Assembly (NCBI GenBank): GCA_036526135.1
Contig: DATCZA010000028.1
Location: forward strand, 1 to 45,686
From: UBA2965 sp036526135
GTDB lineage: Bacteria; Pseudomonadota; Gammaproteobacteria; Pseudomonadales; Azotimanducaceae
Reading direction: 5' to 3'
DNA length: 45,686 bases
Of the stretch, positions 1 to 7,981 are shown piece by piece; within the stretch, counting starts at the first letter, position 1, and each line of letters opens with the position of its first letter. The translations under genes were made by a program, and so were the position numbers. The notes under the pieces are model-generated. The model was not told where the DNA came from. It saw nothing but the letters and a program-made list of their open reading frames with translations, and ran no database searches.

Positions 1-1
1 C

Positions 2-136
2 GAGGTGATCCTCGTCTGCGGGTCGTTCTCGATTGTGGGTCAGGTGCGAGCGTTCCTGAACGAGAAGAAGGCGGCTGATGGACGATCTACTGCGAAGCCA
101 GGTAAAACAACGAGCGCAAAGGATCAGTCCTGCTAG
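2..136 (+). CDS. folC: Folylpolyglutamate synthase/dihydrofolate synthase, C-terminal end (partial)
   Basis: Only the last 44 codons lie in the window; the 5' part is cut off by the window edge. The frame from base 2 opens with a hydrophobic strand and the VCGSFSIVGQV stretch that closes the C-terminal domain of FolC, then a polar Lys/Thr-rich tail of about 25 residues and a TAG stop at 134-136. FolC adds glutamates to folates in the cytosol. In many gammaproteobacteria folC is followed directly by dedD, cvpA and purF; here those genes appear only 4.4 kb downstream, so the usual junction has been opened by an insertion. The identification rests on a short motif plus this gene order. Confidence 0.8.
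   Translation, partial: EVILVCGSFSIVGQVRAFLNEKKAADGRSTAKPGKTTSAKDQSC
127..136 (+). repeat. Left copy of a 10-bp near-direct repeat at the edge of the inserted block
   Basis: GTCCTGCTAG includes the folC stop codon. It matches 4488-4497 (GTCCAGCTAG) at 9 of 10 positions. The right copy immediately precedes and overlaps the dedD start, which is what would be expected if an original folC-dedD junction (TAG overlapping GTG) had been duplicated on insertion. A 9/10 match can also arise by chance. Confidence 0.4.
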
Positions 137-595
137 CTACACCTCAGGGTACACGGCTCGCTCCTCCCCTTTTGGTGGTCATTTCCCGTGAGGAAAGTGA
201 CGGATAGCGCGAATCCATGTGCCATCGGCCTCCGCGGATTTCGATGATTAGGCCAAAGATTGGAGCGCCTTGTTCTCCGCTCTCCATGCGGTGCGCTCAA
301 CGCCGGGCACCCGGTCAACGCGCGGGTTCTCTGTCGCTTGGGCCGAGGGGCTCGTCAGATGATTTCGGTGGGATTTGCTGCTTGGGTACGATGTGACTGT
401 TAAGCGGTTCGCCAATCTAGGATTTTGGGTGGTGCTGTCGAGCGGCTCCCATTAAAGTGGTCTTCGGCATTCAATTGTCATTAGCAAGAAAGCACTCGGA
501 AGACCCAGCTTCGCGTTTCGATGAATGGGGTCGCGCGGCGGGCAGTCGATGTCGCAGGTAGCCCCCGCCTCGGAAACCAGGTGAGAGTCAGTAGC
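137..595. other. Intergenic stretch with no recognisable gene
   Basis: These 459 nt between folC and the first small membrane protein contain only short frames without motifs. The composition is mixed and no tRNA, transposon end or strong terminator was seen. A promoter for the following operon must lie here, but I could not pick a convincing pair of hexamers. Confidence 0.5.
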
Positions 596-922
596 ATGAA
601 CAACGTGACGCGCGCACTAACTGGCCTGGCACTCGTGGCGTTGTACCCCCAGATGGCATTTGCGTACATTGGGCCAGGCTCGGGCCTCAGCGCTATTGGG
701 ACGGTGATTGCCGTCGTGTCGGCCTTTTTTTTCCTGATCGTCGGCTTCGTCTGGTATCCCTTCAAACGCCTGATCCGGAAAAAAAAGGTCGGTGTGGAAG
801 GTGGCGGGGAAATGAGCACGGAAGATGGCCCCAAAGGGCAGTTACAATCGGCGGAAACTGCGGTCGCAGAAATGGATAATGGCAGGGAGAGCCAGCAGTC
901 CGAATATCAGCGACTGACTTAG
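596..922 (+). CDS. Small membrane protein with signal peptide and YIGPGSG motif
   Basis: This encodes 108 residues from the ATG at 596. An earlier in-frame ATG at 521 would add 25 residues without membrane character, so 596 is preferred because a typical signal peptide then begins at residue 1 and ends at an AFA-like site near residue 23. The mature part starts YIGPGSG, followed by one hydrophobic segment (about residues 32-54), a WYPFKRLIRKKK basic stop-transfer and a polar acidic tail. Similar short proteins occur, from memory, beside sulfotransferase and phosphatase genes in marine bacteria, but no function is established. It is probably co-transcribed with the next two genes. Confidence 0.65.
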   Translation: MNNVTRALTGLALVALYPQMAFAYIGPGSGLSAIGTVIAVVSAFFFLIVGFVWYPFKRLIRKKKVGVEGGGEMSTEDGPKGQLQSAETAVAEMDNGRESQQSEYQRLT

Positions 923-958
923 GCACTGCGAGGCAAGGCGAGGGCCTGAAAGGCCGTT

Positions 959-1348
959 ATGCTGCCATTGATCATCCTTACGGCGCTCTCAGTTGCTGTT
1001 TTCCTCTGGGCATTTTGGCTGATTCAGATCGTTCCTCAGGCGAAGAGGGCCATTGATACGGCGAAGTTGGCGCTGGTCGTGATGCGTGATCCCGAATTGG
1101 AGGAGATTGATCGAGAGCGCGCAGTCCAAAGAGCCGCTACCCGACTGGTGTTGTTCTCAGGATCACTGTTTCTCCGGTCCGCCCTATGCCTCGTGGTCGC
1201 TTTCATACCCGTCTACGTTGCGGACTTGGCAGGACTTGCACCACTCGATGAGGTGCTAGCCTTCATGGCACTGTGGGAAACGATGCTGATTGCGTCGCTG
1301 ATCGTGACAGCCAGCTACATTGCGTACGTCAACCTATGGCGTCGGTAA
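959..1348 (+). CDS. Hypothetical membrane protein with about three membrane segments
   Basis: The 129-residue product has an N-terminal hydrophobic helix (about residues 2-24), a charged central part rich in Arg and Glu (about 45-60), and two more hydrophobic stretches (about 64-90 and 102-125). I do not recognise the family. The reading frame overlaps the next gene by 13 nt, so the two are probably translated together. This suggests a membrane partner for the sulfotransferase, but that is inference from position alone. Confidence 0.6.
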   Translation: MLPLIILTALSVAVFLWAFWLIQIVPQAKRAIDTAKLALVVMRDPELEEIDRERAVQRAATRLVLFSGSLFLRSALCLVVAFIPVYVADLAGLAPLDEVLAFMALWETMLIASLIVTASYIAYVNLWRR

Positions 1349-2400
1349 ATGCGTACTCTATCTTGGATCAGTTGGCACATCGCGTCGCCTTCTCATCCCG
1401 TAGGGTTCAATTTTTGGCGGCGGAGATCGAGGACTCCCTCTTTTGCAGTAATTTCCAGAACTTCGAAATCGGTCCTCCAATTTTCGTGACTTCCCTGCCG
1501 CGCGCCGGCACCACCGTTTTGCTCACGGCGTTGAACTCCGTACCGGAGCTAGCCACGCACCTTTATCGCGACATGCCGTTCATCATGGCACCAGTGTTGT
1601 GGTCCCGCCTCATCGGCGGTTACCGCCAAGAGGCAGCTACGCGAGAGCGGGCGCACCGCGACGGGATCGAGATCGGGTACGACAGCCCGGAGGCGTTCGA
1701 AGAAGTCATCTGGCAAGCGTTTTGGCCGGAGCATTTCAAGCCTGATGGCATATCATTGTGGTCGCCTGAGGATGCAGACGCTGAGGCCAAAGCGTTTATG
1801 CATCGACATTTCCAGAAAATCGTTTACCTACGCCTAGGGGAAAACACCGCTGCCGGACGCTACATCTCGAAAAACAACGCCAATATTGCCCGCTTGGATT
1901 TGATTCCACACCTTTTTCCCGGCGCGCAAATCATCGTGCCGGTCCGCGAGCCGGTGGCACATGCAGCCTCGCTCAAACGCCAGCACGAAAATTTCCGCAA
2001 TCTTCATGCGGAGGACCAATTCACGCGTCGCTACATGGCTGACATTGGGCACTTCGAGTTCGGCGCGCTACATCGGCCTATTCAATTTGAACTGTTTGAG
2101 TCTCTGTCAACCGGGCTCACCCCAGGCGACTTGGACTATTGGCTCGCCTACTGGGTAGCCGCTTTCGAGCACATTGGCCAACATCGAGAAAGCGCCCATC
2201 TCGTCAACTACGAACGGGTTTGTGAAGGCGGGGAGATGGCCGGCGGACTGTTGTGCGAGTTGCTCGGTCTAGATCCTAGCAACGCTGGCGCAATCGGTGC
2301 GCATTTCCGTGCCCCGCCCGGCCGACAGCACCTCAACAGTCATCGAAGCGAATTGCGTGATCGGGCCGAGGCGCTCTATCAAAACCTAGTTGGCTCGTAG
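1336..2400 (+). CDS. PAPS-dependent sulfotransferase family protein
   Basis: The enzyme would transfer a sulfuryl group from 3'-phosphoadenylyl sulfate to an acceptor hydroxyl or amine; the acceptor cannot be told from sequence. The product is 354 residues from the ATG at 1336, which overlaps the upstream gene by 13 nt; an upstream in-frame ATG at 1273 lies deep inside that gene and is less likely. The 5'-phosphosulfate loop is visible as TSLPRAGTT (residues 52-60), and the 3'-phosphate region as PVREPVAHAASLKRQ (about 201-216). Length and motif spacing fit bacterial sulfotransferase_3-type proteins. No signal peptide is seen, so the enzyme should be cytosolic or peripheral at the membrane. 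The neighbouring genes suggest modification of a cell-surface molecule. Confidence 0.85.
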   Translation: MASVNAYSILDQLAHRVAFSSRRVQFLAAEIEDSLFCSNFQNFEIGPPIFVTSLPRAGTTVLLTALNSVPELATHLYRDMPFIMAPVLWSRLIGGYRQEAATRERAHRDGIEIGYDSPEAFEEVIWQAFWPEHFKPDGISLWSPEDADAEAKAFMHRHFQKIVYLRLGENTAAGRYISKNNANIARLDLIPHLFPGAQIIVPVREPVAHAASLKRQHENFRNLHAEDQFTRRYMADIGHFEFGALHRPIQFELFESLSTGLTPGDLDYWLAYWVAAFEHIGQHRESAHLVNYERVCEGGEMAGGLLCELLGLDPSNAGAIGAHFRAPPGRQHLNSHRSELRDRAEALYQNLVGS

Positions 2401-2423
2401 TCCGGCGACGCGCGCATGAAGGC

Positions 2424-3752
2424 TCAGGAGCAAGACCAGTCGGCGACCGTAAAGTAGCTCTCAGGGTACGCAATCGCCTGGGAGATTCTCGCCGAATACG
2501 TCTCGTCGAACCGGTTCACGTACTCCCAAACGATGCCCCCCTTCGCGTCGACCTCGAATACCCGCCCGGCTTCTGCTTCGGTGATCAACACTCGCCCGTC
2601 GGGCAGGTTCTGATGTTTGCCTCTGCGCTCGGTGTAAAAGAACTGGCTGGGCTTCTCCCCGTAGACGACCCGGGTCTCGTTGGTCGTCGGATCAACCTCG
2701 ACAATTTTTGAGCTACCGAGAATGGCGCCTTCGTTCGTACCGTCGCGATTGTTGTCGAACACACGAATTCGCCCGTCAATCCAATCCGGATCGTGTTGCC
2801 TTACCCAATTGCCGATCATCCACCATTTGATCTCACGAGTTTGTGCGTCAAGCACCATCACCAGATTGCGGTTGCGTAGCGATAGCAGGAGATCGCCTTC
2901 TTGGAACTGCGGAAAACTATCCGCTAAAGATGCAGGCAACTCTTCAGCATCGTTCAGGTGAAACAGTTCCTGGCTGGCGTCAGGACGGAAGGCCGACATT
3001 GTAGAGGGCGCAATTCCGCCGGTTAACGTTAGCAGGCCCATTGCCCCCTCACTAACGAACACATCGAGCAGCGAGAGGCTCTCGAGTACCTTGCCGTCCG
3101 AGCTCACCTTGATCAGGGTGTCTTCGGCGAAAGGGGGCTTGAACAAACCCAGTGAAAGCTTTCCCTGGTCGTAGTGATTGATCGCCGAAGGCACCCACAT
3201 CGAGCCATCATCGTTGATCTCGATAGAGTGATGGGTAGGCGCTTCGACCAACCATTGCCTTTTCCCGCAGCGGTCCAGCTTCACCAGCCCGACATGATCC
3301 AGGTTGAAGATCACCGAACCATCTTCTAGGACAGCCGCGCCATGCGAGTCGAACCCCCAATCCCGCGGTGGCGGGTTGCGGATATGGGTCACTGCATTCG
3401 TAAGGGACCTGGGCTCCAAAGCCCACGAGTTGATTATCTCCCCGTTACGGCGGATTAACCTTAGCTGCAATTGATTGTCGAACAGGCCCTGCAGGAATAT
3501 GAACTCCCGTTCTCCTGATGGAATCTGATTCATCGTGACACCGGAACCCTCGTAACGGCGTGGGCTGGTCCAGTGAACGGGCCGCGTGCCGAGGATTTCA
3601 TCGCGTTCGGAAAGAACGCTCTTGAAGTCTGTCACAATCCTGTAGATGAGCGAGTACGGCTGAGACTTCGTCGCACCGCTGTAGAGGCCGAGCAGAAACG
3701 CGACTGCGGCTAACAGAAAAGCAGCTGAGAAGAAGAAAGCTAGGCGAGACAC
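2424..3752 (-). CDS. Arylsulfotransferase (ASST)-like beta-propeller protein, membrane-anchored
   Basis: ASST enzymes move sulfate from phenolic sulfate esters to another phenol without PAPS, through a phosphorylated-type covalent histidine. This 442-residue protein starts at a GTG and has one N-terminal hydrophobic segment (about residues 4-24) that would anchor it at the periplasmic face. The rest shows propeller-type repeats with conserved histidines in DSHGA, THHSIE, RQHDPDW and KHQNLPDG settings, plus the FDNNRDG and GRVFEVDAKGGIVWEY strands typical of the arylsulfotransferase_2 group. It converges with the PAPS-type sulfotransferase, 23 nt apart. Whether it is an active transferase or a sulfate-ester binding relative is not decided by sequence. 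Confidence 0.75.
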   Translation of the reverse strand: MSRLAFFFSAAFLLAAVAFLLGLYSGATKSQPYSLIYRIVTDFKSVLSERDEILGTRPVHWTSPRRYEGSGVTMNQIPSGEREFIFLQGLFDNQLQLRLIRRNGEIINSWALEPRSLTNAVTHIRNPPPRDWGFDSHGAAVLEDGSVIFNLDHVGLVKLDRCGKRQWLVEAPTHHSIEINDDGSMWVPSAINHYDQGKLSLGLFKPPFAEDTLIKVSSDGKVLESLSLLDVFVSEGAMGLLTLTGGIAPSTMSAFRPDASQELFHLNDAEELPASLADSFPQFQEGDLLLSLRNRNLVMVLDAQTREIKWWMIGNWVRQHDPDWIDGRIRVFDNNRDGTNEGAILGSSKIVEVDPTTNETRVVYGEKPSQFFYTERRGKHQNLPDGRVLITEAEAGRVFEVDAKGGIVWEYVNRFDETYSARISQAIAYPESYFTVADWSCS

Positions 3753-4496
3753 AAGTGACAGCTTTTGGAGAACTGATTCACCACTTGACGCACCCGAAAA
3801 GTGTAACGCTCGTCGCGCCTTATGTGTCCGATGCGACAGCCAACAACTTTATGTCCAGCCGAGTGGCAAAGCTCCAGGACGAACCCCACAAAGGCTACGA
3901 AAAAGACGAAGCTAGGCCGAGCTTGCGAGATTATAGACAGTCCCGAACTCCGAAGTCGACTTCAGCTCCCAGCAAGAGGAGATGGAAATCTCGAGCGGTT
4001 AGGGAACTCGGGCTTCGGCTCGCCGCTGATATTAGCCCTGTAGGCAAAGCTCGCTTTGCCGGTCGGGTTGGCTACAATGCATAGCCCAAGGTCAAAGGCG
4101 GCTACGCCCTTGGTAGATCGTGGGCTATTCTTACTATTCAATACTGCTGCTCCAGCCCGAAGGTCTTTCGGCAGGTCGTTCGCCTGCGTTAACGTGATGT
4201 CACTCATGTCGGCTCACCTCAAGCGCATGACATTGTGGGTAGGCCACGTCGGGGCTGTCATCCCCGGCACCGGCCGCTTTTGGGGGCTGATTGATCGCTG
4301 GGTAAACTCAGGGACCTCTATAGATGGCAAATTCCCCTCCACTTGGTGTGCCCACCCTCGCATCCATTCGGATATCGTGCTGTACCCAACGGCAATTCGC
4401 GGGTTGCTGAAACGGGTAGGTCCGGTAGGGAGCCGGCCCAAGAAAATATTGCTTTTAGGGGCTTAGCAGAGTGCTGACCAACAGGATGTCCAGCTA
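3753..4496. other. Intergenic stretch of about 740 nt, repeat-rich, no convincing gene
   Basis: Several open frames of 70-136 codons exist on both strands but show no family motif, no good ribosome site and mutually overlapping frames, so they are treated as chance or decayed sequence. The middle part (4043-4128) contains a cluster of inverted repeats described separately. The last bases hold the AGGA-type ribosome site for dedD and the right copy of the flanking repeat. Confidence 0.5.
4043..4128. repeat. Cluster of nested inverted repeats
   Basis: Four foldbacks lie within 86 nt. GGCAAAGC pairs with GCTTTGCC at 4043-4060 with a 2-nt loop. GGCTA and TAGCC (about 4070-4086) flank CAATGCA. 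ATAGCCCA at 4081-4088 pairs with TGGGCTAT at 4121-4128. Inside the last, CCAAGG pairs with CCTTGG. None is followed by a T-run, so they are poor intrinsic terminators. The arrangement looks like a small non-autonomous or REP-like element, or the remnant of a mobile-element end. Confidence 0.5.
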
Positions 4497-4497
4497 G
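4488..4497 (+). repeat. Right copy of the 10-bp near-direct repeat
   Basis: GTCCAGCTAG matches GTCCTGCTAG at 127-136 in 9 of 10 positions. Its final G is the first base of the dedD GTG start. Confidence 0.4.
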
Positions 4498-5024
4498 TGG
4501 ACGAGCAAACCCGGTATCGCGTGACGGGAAGCCTGTTCCTGCTCGCGCTGGCGATCATCTGTCTGCCGATGCTGTTCGATGCCGAGGGCGTGCCGAGCAT
4601 TCAGATCGAGCCGATGGCGCCGCCCAAGCCGGCGCCGGAAGTAACGCCGCTGGGGGCGGTGGCGCCGGCCAGCGACTTCATCGAGAAGGTGGACGAGTTC
4701 CGTGCTCAAGTCGATGATGAAGGGTTCCTCACCGCCAGCGGGACCCGCTTCGGAGAGCCGATCCTGTCGGAGCCGGGTGCCGGCACGTCGGCCTGGGCGG
4801 TGCAGCTGGCGAGCCTTGCCGATCAGGACAACGCTAGAGACCTTCGCTCGCAGCTTCGCGAGCAGGGCTACGAAGCTTTCATTTCTACCGTCAAGAGTGG
4901 TTCCGAGGTGCTCAACCGCGTGGCCGTGGGCCCCATTCTCAACGAGATCGACGCCGAGGCGTTGCGGGCGGAGCTGTCCCAGCTCTACGATGTGGACGCT
5001 CGGCTGATGGCGTTTGCCAACTGA
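4497..5024 (+). CDS. dedD: SPOR-domain cell-division protein, DedD-like
   Basis: The 175-residue protein starts at GTG 4497, which gives the expected DEQTRYRVTG opening before a single membrane helix (about residues 12-29) ending in LPMLFD. A proline-rich linker follows, then a C-terminal SPOR domain (about residues 95-175) that begins with AWAVQLASLADQDNA. SPOR domains bind septal peptidoglycan lacking stem peptides, so the protein should be anchored in the inner membrane with its periplasmic part at the division site. The stop overlaps the cvpA start (TGATG), and the dedD-cvpA-purF order is a classical gammaproteobacterial operon. Confidence 0.85.
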   Translation: MDEQTRYRVTGSLFLLALAIICLPMLFDAEGVPSIQIEPMAPPKPAPEVTPLGAVAPASDFIEKVDEFRAQVDDEGFLTASGTRFGEPILSEPGAGTSAWAVQLASLADQDNARDLRSQLREQGYEAFISTVKSGSEVLNRVAVGPILNEIDAEALRAELSQLYDVDARLMAFAN

Positions 5025-5521
5025 TGGCTACTCCCGACATCGTCATTCTGATCATCATTCTCACCTCCGCCGCGATCGGGTTCGTCCGTGGTCTCCTCAA
5101 AGAGCTGCTTTCGCTTGCATCCTGGATTGCAGCCTTTATCCTCGCCCTGTACTTCGCCCCCACTGTCGAGCAATGGTTCGAAGGCGGCATCTCAGAGGAG
5201 TCGGTGCGACTGGCCATCGCGTTCATACTGATCTTTGCCGTCACCCTCATCATCGGTGGGATCATTCAGTGGCTGGTGCGTAAGCTGGTGGAGACGACGG
5301 GACTCACCGGCACCGACCGCTTCCTCGGTTTGCTGTTCGGCAGCGCGCGCGGCGTGCTGGTCTGTATCATCGGGCTCATCGCGATCCGACCGTTCGCTGC
5401 CGATGCCGACTGGTGGGGTGAGTCCGATTTCTCGCCCGCGCTGCTCGAGTTCGAGCAGGACGTGCTCGAACTGATGGGCAGAGCTCATGACGTATTCGAA
5501 GATGTTAGTGAGGGGCGCTGA
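5024..5521 (+). CDS. cvpA: CvpA family membrane protein
   Basis: The product has 165 residues and four predicted membrane segments (about residues 5-22, 28-46, 62-84 and 102-121), matching the colicin V production protein family. The GFVRGLLKELLSLASW stretch after the first helix and RFLGLLFGSARG before the last are family hallmarks. In Escherichia coli cvpA lies upstream of purF and is needed for colicin V production and envelope stress tolerance; its biochemical role is unsettled. The start overlaps the dedD stop and purF follows after 6 nt, so one transcript is very likely. Confidence 0.9.
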   Translation: MATPDIVILIIILTSAAIGFVRGLLKELLSLASWIAAFILALYFAPTVEQWFEGGISEESVRLAIAFILIFAVTLIIGGIIQWLVRKLVETTGLTGTDRFLGLLFGSARGVLVCIIGLIAIRPFAADADWWGESDFSPALLEFEQDVLELMGRAHDVFEDVSEGR

Positions 5522-5527
5522 GCAGAC

Positions 5528-7054
5528 ATGTGCGGAATAGTCGGAATGGTCGGCACCCAGGCCATCAACCAGCAGCTCTACGATGCGCTCACGGTGCTTC
5601 AGCACCGTGGACAGGACGCGGCAGGCATGGTCACCAGCGATGGCAACCGCGTGCATCTGCGCAAGGGTAACGGCCTCGTTCGCGACGTCTTTCACCAGCA
5701 GCACATGCAGCGTCTGGTGGGCAACGTCGGCATTGGACACTGCCGCTACCCCACGGCTGGCTCGGCGAGCTCGGCGGAAGCGCAGCCCATGTACGTCAAC
5801 TCGCCTTATGGCATTGCCCTTGCTCACAACGGGAACCTGACCAACTCGGAAAGCCTGCAGGCCGATCTGTTCCGCGAGGACCTTCGCCACGTCAACACGG
5901 ACAGCGATTCAGAGGTTCTGTTGAACGTGTTCGCTCACGAGCTGCAAGTCCAGCGAGCCCTTCAGCCGGAGCCCGAGCACATCTTCGCAGCCATCGAAGG
6001 TCTCCACCGGCGCTGTCGGGGCGCTTACGCCGCCATCGCCATGATCATCGGCGTCGGCGTGGTTGCGTTTCGCGACCCTTGCGGCATCCGGCCGCTGGTG
6101 TTTGGCCGGCGTGAGAACGGGGCCGGGTTCGAGTACATGGTCGCCTCGGAAAGCGTGGCCCTGGACATTCTCGGCTTTGAGCGGATCCGTGACGTCGCGC
6201 CCGGCGAGGCGGTGTTCATTACCAACGAGGGTGATCTTCACACCCGGGTCTGCGCGGAGCAGACGTCGCTGTCTCCGTGCATCTTCGAGTACGTCTATCT
6301 CGCGCGACCGGACTCCATCATGGATGAGGTGTCCGTGTACAAGTGTCGCCTGAGGATGGGCGAGTACCTTGCCCAGCGGATACTGGAGCGGTATGCCGGG
6401 AACGATCACGACATCGACGTGGTCGTGCCGATTCCGGATACGGGGCGGACGGCCGCTCTCCCTCTCGCCTACCAGCTTAACGTCAAGTATCGGGAGGGTT
6501 TCATCAAGAACCGCTACATCGGGCGGACGTTCATCATGCCGGGTCAGAGTCAGCGCCGGAAATCCGTACGCCAGAAGCTGAACGCCGTGGATCTCGAGCT
6601 GCGTGGCAAAAACGTGCTGCTGGTGGAGGACTCCATCGTTCGCGGAACCACCATGCAGCACGTCATCCAGATGGCGCGGGATGCCGGGGCGAAAAAGGTC
6701 TACATGGCATCTGCGGCACCGCCCATCCGGTTTCCAAACGTTTACGGCATCGACATGCCGACGCCTAAGGAGTTCGTCGCCTACGACCGGACCGTCGAGG
6801 AGGTCCGCGAGTTCATCGGCGCCGACTGGCTCGTTTACCAGGAACTGGAAGATCTGGTGGCGAGCGCCCGGGAGGGCAATCCGACCATCTCCCAGTTCGA
6901 ATGCTCGGTCTTCGATGGCCATTATGTGACCGGTGACGTCGACGCCGGCTATCTGGAGAGAATATCGTTGCATCGAAGTGACCAGATGAAACAGCGCCGG
7001 GATGCGGAAATCAACGCCGATCAGACGGTCATCGAGCTACACAACCACGCCTGA
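5528..7054 (+). CDS. purF: Amidophosphoribosyltransferase
   Basis: PurF makes 5-phosphoribosylamine from PRPP and glutamine, the committed step of purine synthesis. The 508-residue length is normal. The N terminus MCGIVGMVG supplies the catalytic Cys2 of the class II glutamine amidotransferase domain (to about residue 240), and the PRPP site is visible as LLVEDSIVRGTT (about residues 360-371). Its 3' end overlaps the following MoxR gene by 53 nt. Many relatives have metZ downstream instead; here purF leads into a MoxR-DUF58-transglutaminase module. Confidence 0.97.
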   Translation: MCGIVGMVGTQAINQQLYDALTVLQHRGQDAAGMVTSDGNRVHLRKGNGLVRDVFHQQHMQRLVGNVGIGHCRYPTAGSASSAEAQPMYVNSPYGIALAHNGNLTNSESLQADLFREDLRHVNTDSDSEVLLNVFAHELQVQRALQPEPEHIFAAIEGLHRRCRGAYAAIAMIIGVGVVAFRDPCGIRPLVFGRRENGAGFEYMVASESVALDILGFERIRDVAPGEAVFITNEGDLHTRVCAEQTSLSPCIFEYVYLARPDSIMDEVSVYKCRLRMGEYLAQRILERYAGNDHDIDVVVPIPDTGRTAALPLAYQLNVKYREGFIKNRYIGRTFIMPGQSQRRKSVRQKLNAVDLELRGKNVLLVEDSIVRGTTMQHVIQMARDAGAKKVYMASAAPPIRFPNVYGIDMPTPKEFVAYDRTVEEVREFIGADWLVYQELEDLVASAREGNPTISQFECSVFDGHYVTGDVDAGYLERISLHRSDQMKQRRDAEINADQTVIELHNHA

Positions 7055-7976
7055 GGCCAAGGACCTGATCCAGGCCCTCCTGTCCGCTCTCAACACCGTC
7101 CTTCTGGGCAAAGAGACCCAGGTCAAGCTGGCGCTCGGCTGCCTCTTTGCCCGGGGTCATCTGCTCATCGAGGACCTGCCCGGGATGGGCAAGACGCTGC
7201 TCTCCCACGCGCTCGCGAAGGTGCTCGGGTTGAGCTACAACCGCATTCAGTTCACCAGTGACGTGCTTCCGGGCGACATCATCGGAACGTCCATCTTCGA
7301 ACGGGACACCGGCGGGTTTCGTTTCATCGAGGGGCCTCTCTTTGCCCAGCTGGTCCTTGCAGACGAGATCAACCGCGCGACGCCCAAGAGCCAGAGCGCG
7401 CTCCTAGAGGCCATGGAGGAGCGGCAGGTCACCATCGAGGGTAAGACCCGGTCGCTGCCCGAACCGTTCTTCGTGATCGCGACTCAGAACCCCACCACTC
7501 AGACGGGCACCTTCCCGCTGCCCGAGTCTCAGCTGGACCGCTTCCTGATGCGTATCGAGCTCGGGTACCCGGAACCCGATGCTGAGAGGGAGCTTCTGCG
7601 AGGGGGAGACCGGCGCGCCGTGCTCGAGGGGCTCGAACCGGTTTCGGACCTGGAAGGGCTTCGCGCCCTGCAGCGAGCGGTGGACGAGGTGAAGGTCTCG
7701 GATCTGCTGATCGAGTACGTGCAGCGGCTGGTGGCGCACAGCCGTCGTGGATCGGAGTTCGCCTTCGGGCTTTCGCCTCGCGGCGCCCTGGCCCTGCTGC
7801 ACGGCGCCCGGGCCTGGGCGCTCATCAACGATCGCAGCCATGTGGTTCCGGAAGACGTGCAGGCCGTGCTGCCCAGCGTGGTGGAGCACCGGCTGCGAGA
7901 AGCTGCCGACTTCTCGGGTCACGGGGGCGGCGCGCTCGCGCAGAAGCTGCTGTCGAGCGTTGACGTCGTAGGCTAG
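7002..7976 (+). CDS. MoxR-type AAA ATPase
   Basis: MoxR ATPases act as chaperones that mature or activate partner proteins, usually encoded next to DUF58 and transglutaminase genes as here. The 324-residue product has Walker A LPGMGKT (Lys64), Walker B VLADEINRA (about residues 113-121), sensor 1 ATQNP and the MoxR C-terminal helical lid with a GLSPRGALAL stretch. The only ATG for this frame is at 7002, inside purF, giving a 53-nt overlap; the conserved fold begins about residue 22, so the start is plausible but its ribosome site is weak. Cytosolic. Confidence 0.9.
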   Translation: MRKSTPIRRSSSYTTTPEAKDLIQALLSALNTVLLGKETQVKLALGCLFARGHLLIEDLPGMGKTLLSHALAKVLGLSYNRIQFTSDVLPGDIIGTSIFERDTGGFRFIEGPLFAQLVLADEINRATPKSQSALLEAMEERQVTIEGKTRSLPEPFFVIATQNPTTQTGTFPLPESQLDRFLMRIELGYPEPDAERELLRGGDRRAVLEGLEPVSDLEGLRALQRAVDEVKVSDLLIEYVQRLVAHSRRGSEFAFGLSPRGALALLHGARAWALINDRSHVVPEDVQAVLPSVVEHRLREAADFSGHGGGALAQKLLSSVDVVG

Positions 7977-7981
7977 CATCC

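Larger units (their letters stand above)
137..4487. other. Accessory block inserted between folC and dedD
   Basis: About 4.35 kb separates genes that are normally adjacent. Its base composition looks lower in GC than the flanks by eye, and its genes (small membrane proteins, a sulfotransferase, an arylsulfotransferase-like protein) have no link to folate or purine synthesis. It also has long non-coding stretches, unlike the very compact surroundings. The left edge ends in GTCCTGCTAG (127-136) and the right edge in GTCCAGCTAG (4488-4497). No integrase, transposase or tRNA att site is visible, so how it arrived is unknown. Horizontal gain is an inference from context and composition. Confidence 0.6.

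Noticed and set aside
4056..4466. Open frame of 136 codons in the inserted block
   Set aside because: It has no recognisable domain, spans the foldback cluster and is overlapped by similar-sized frames on the other strand.
137..4487. Integron attC site, transposase or phage integrase in the inserted block
   Set aside because: The foldbacks lack the RYYYAAC/GTTRRRY ends of attC, and no recombinase motif occurs in any frame.
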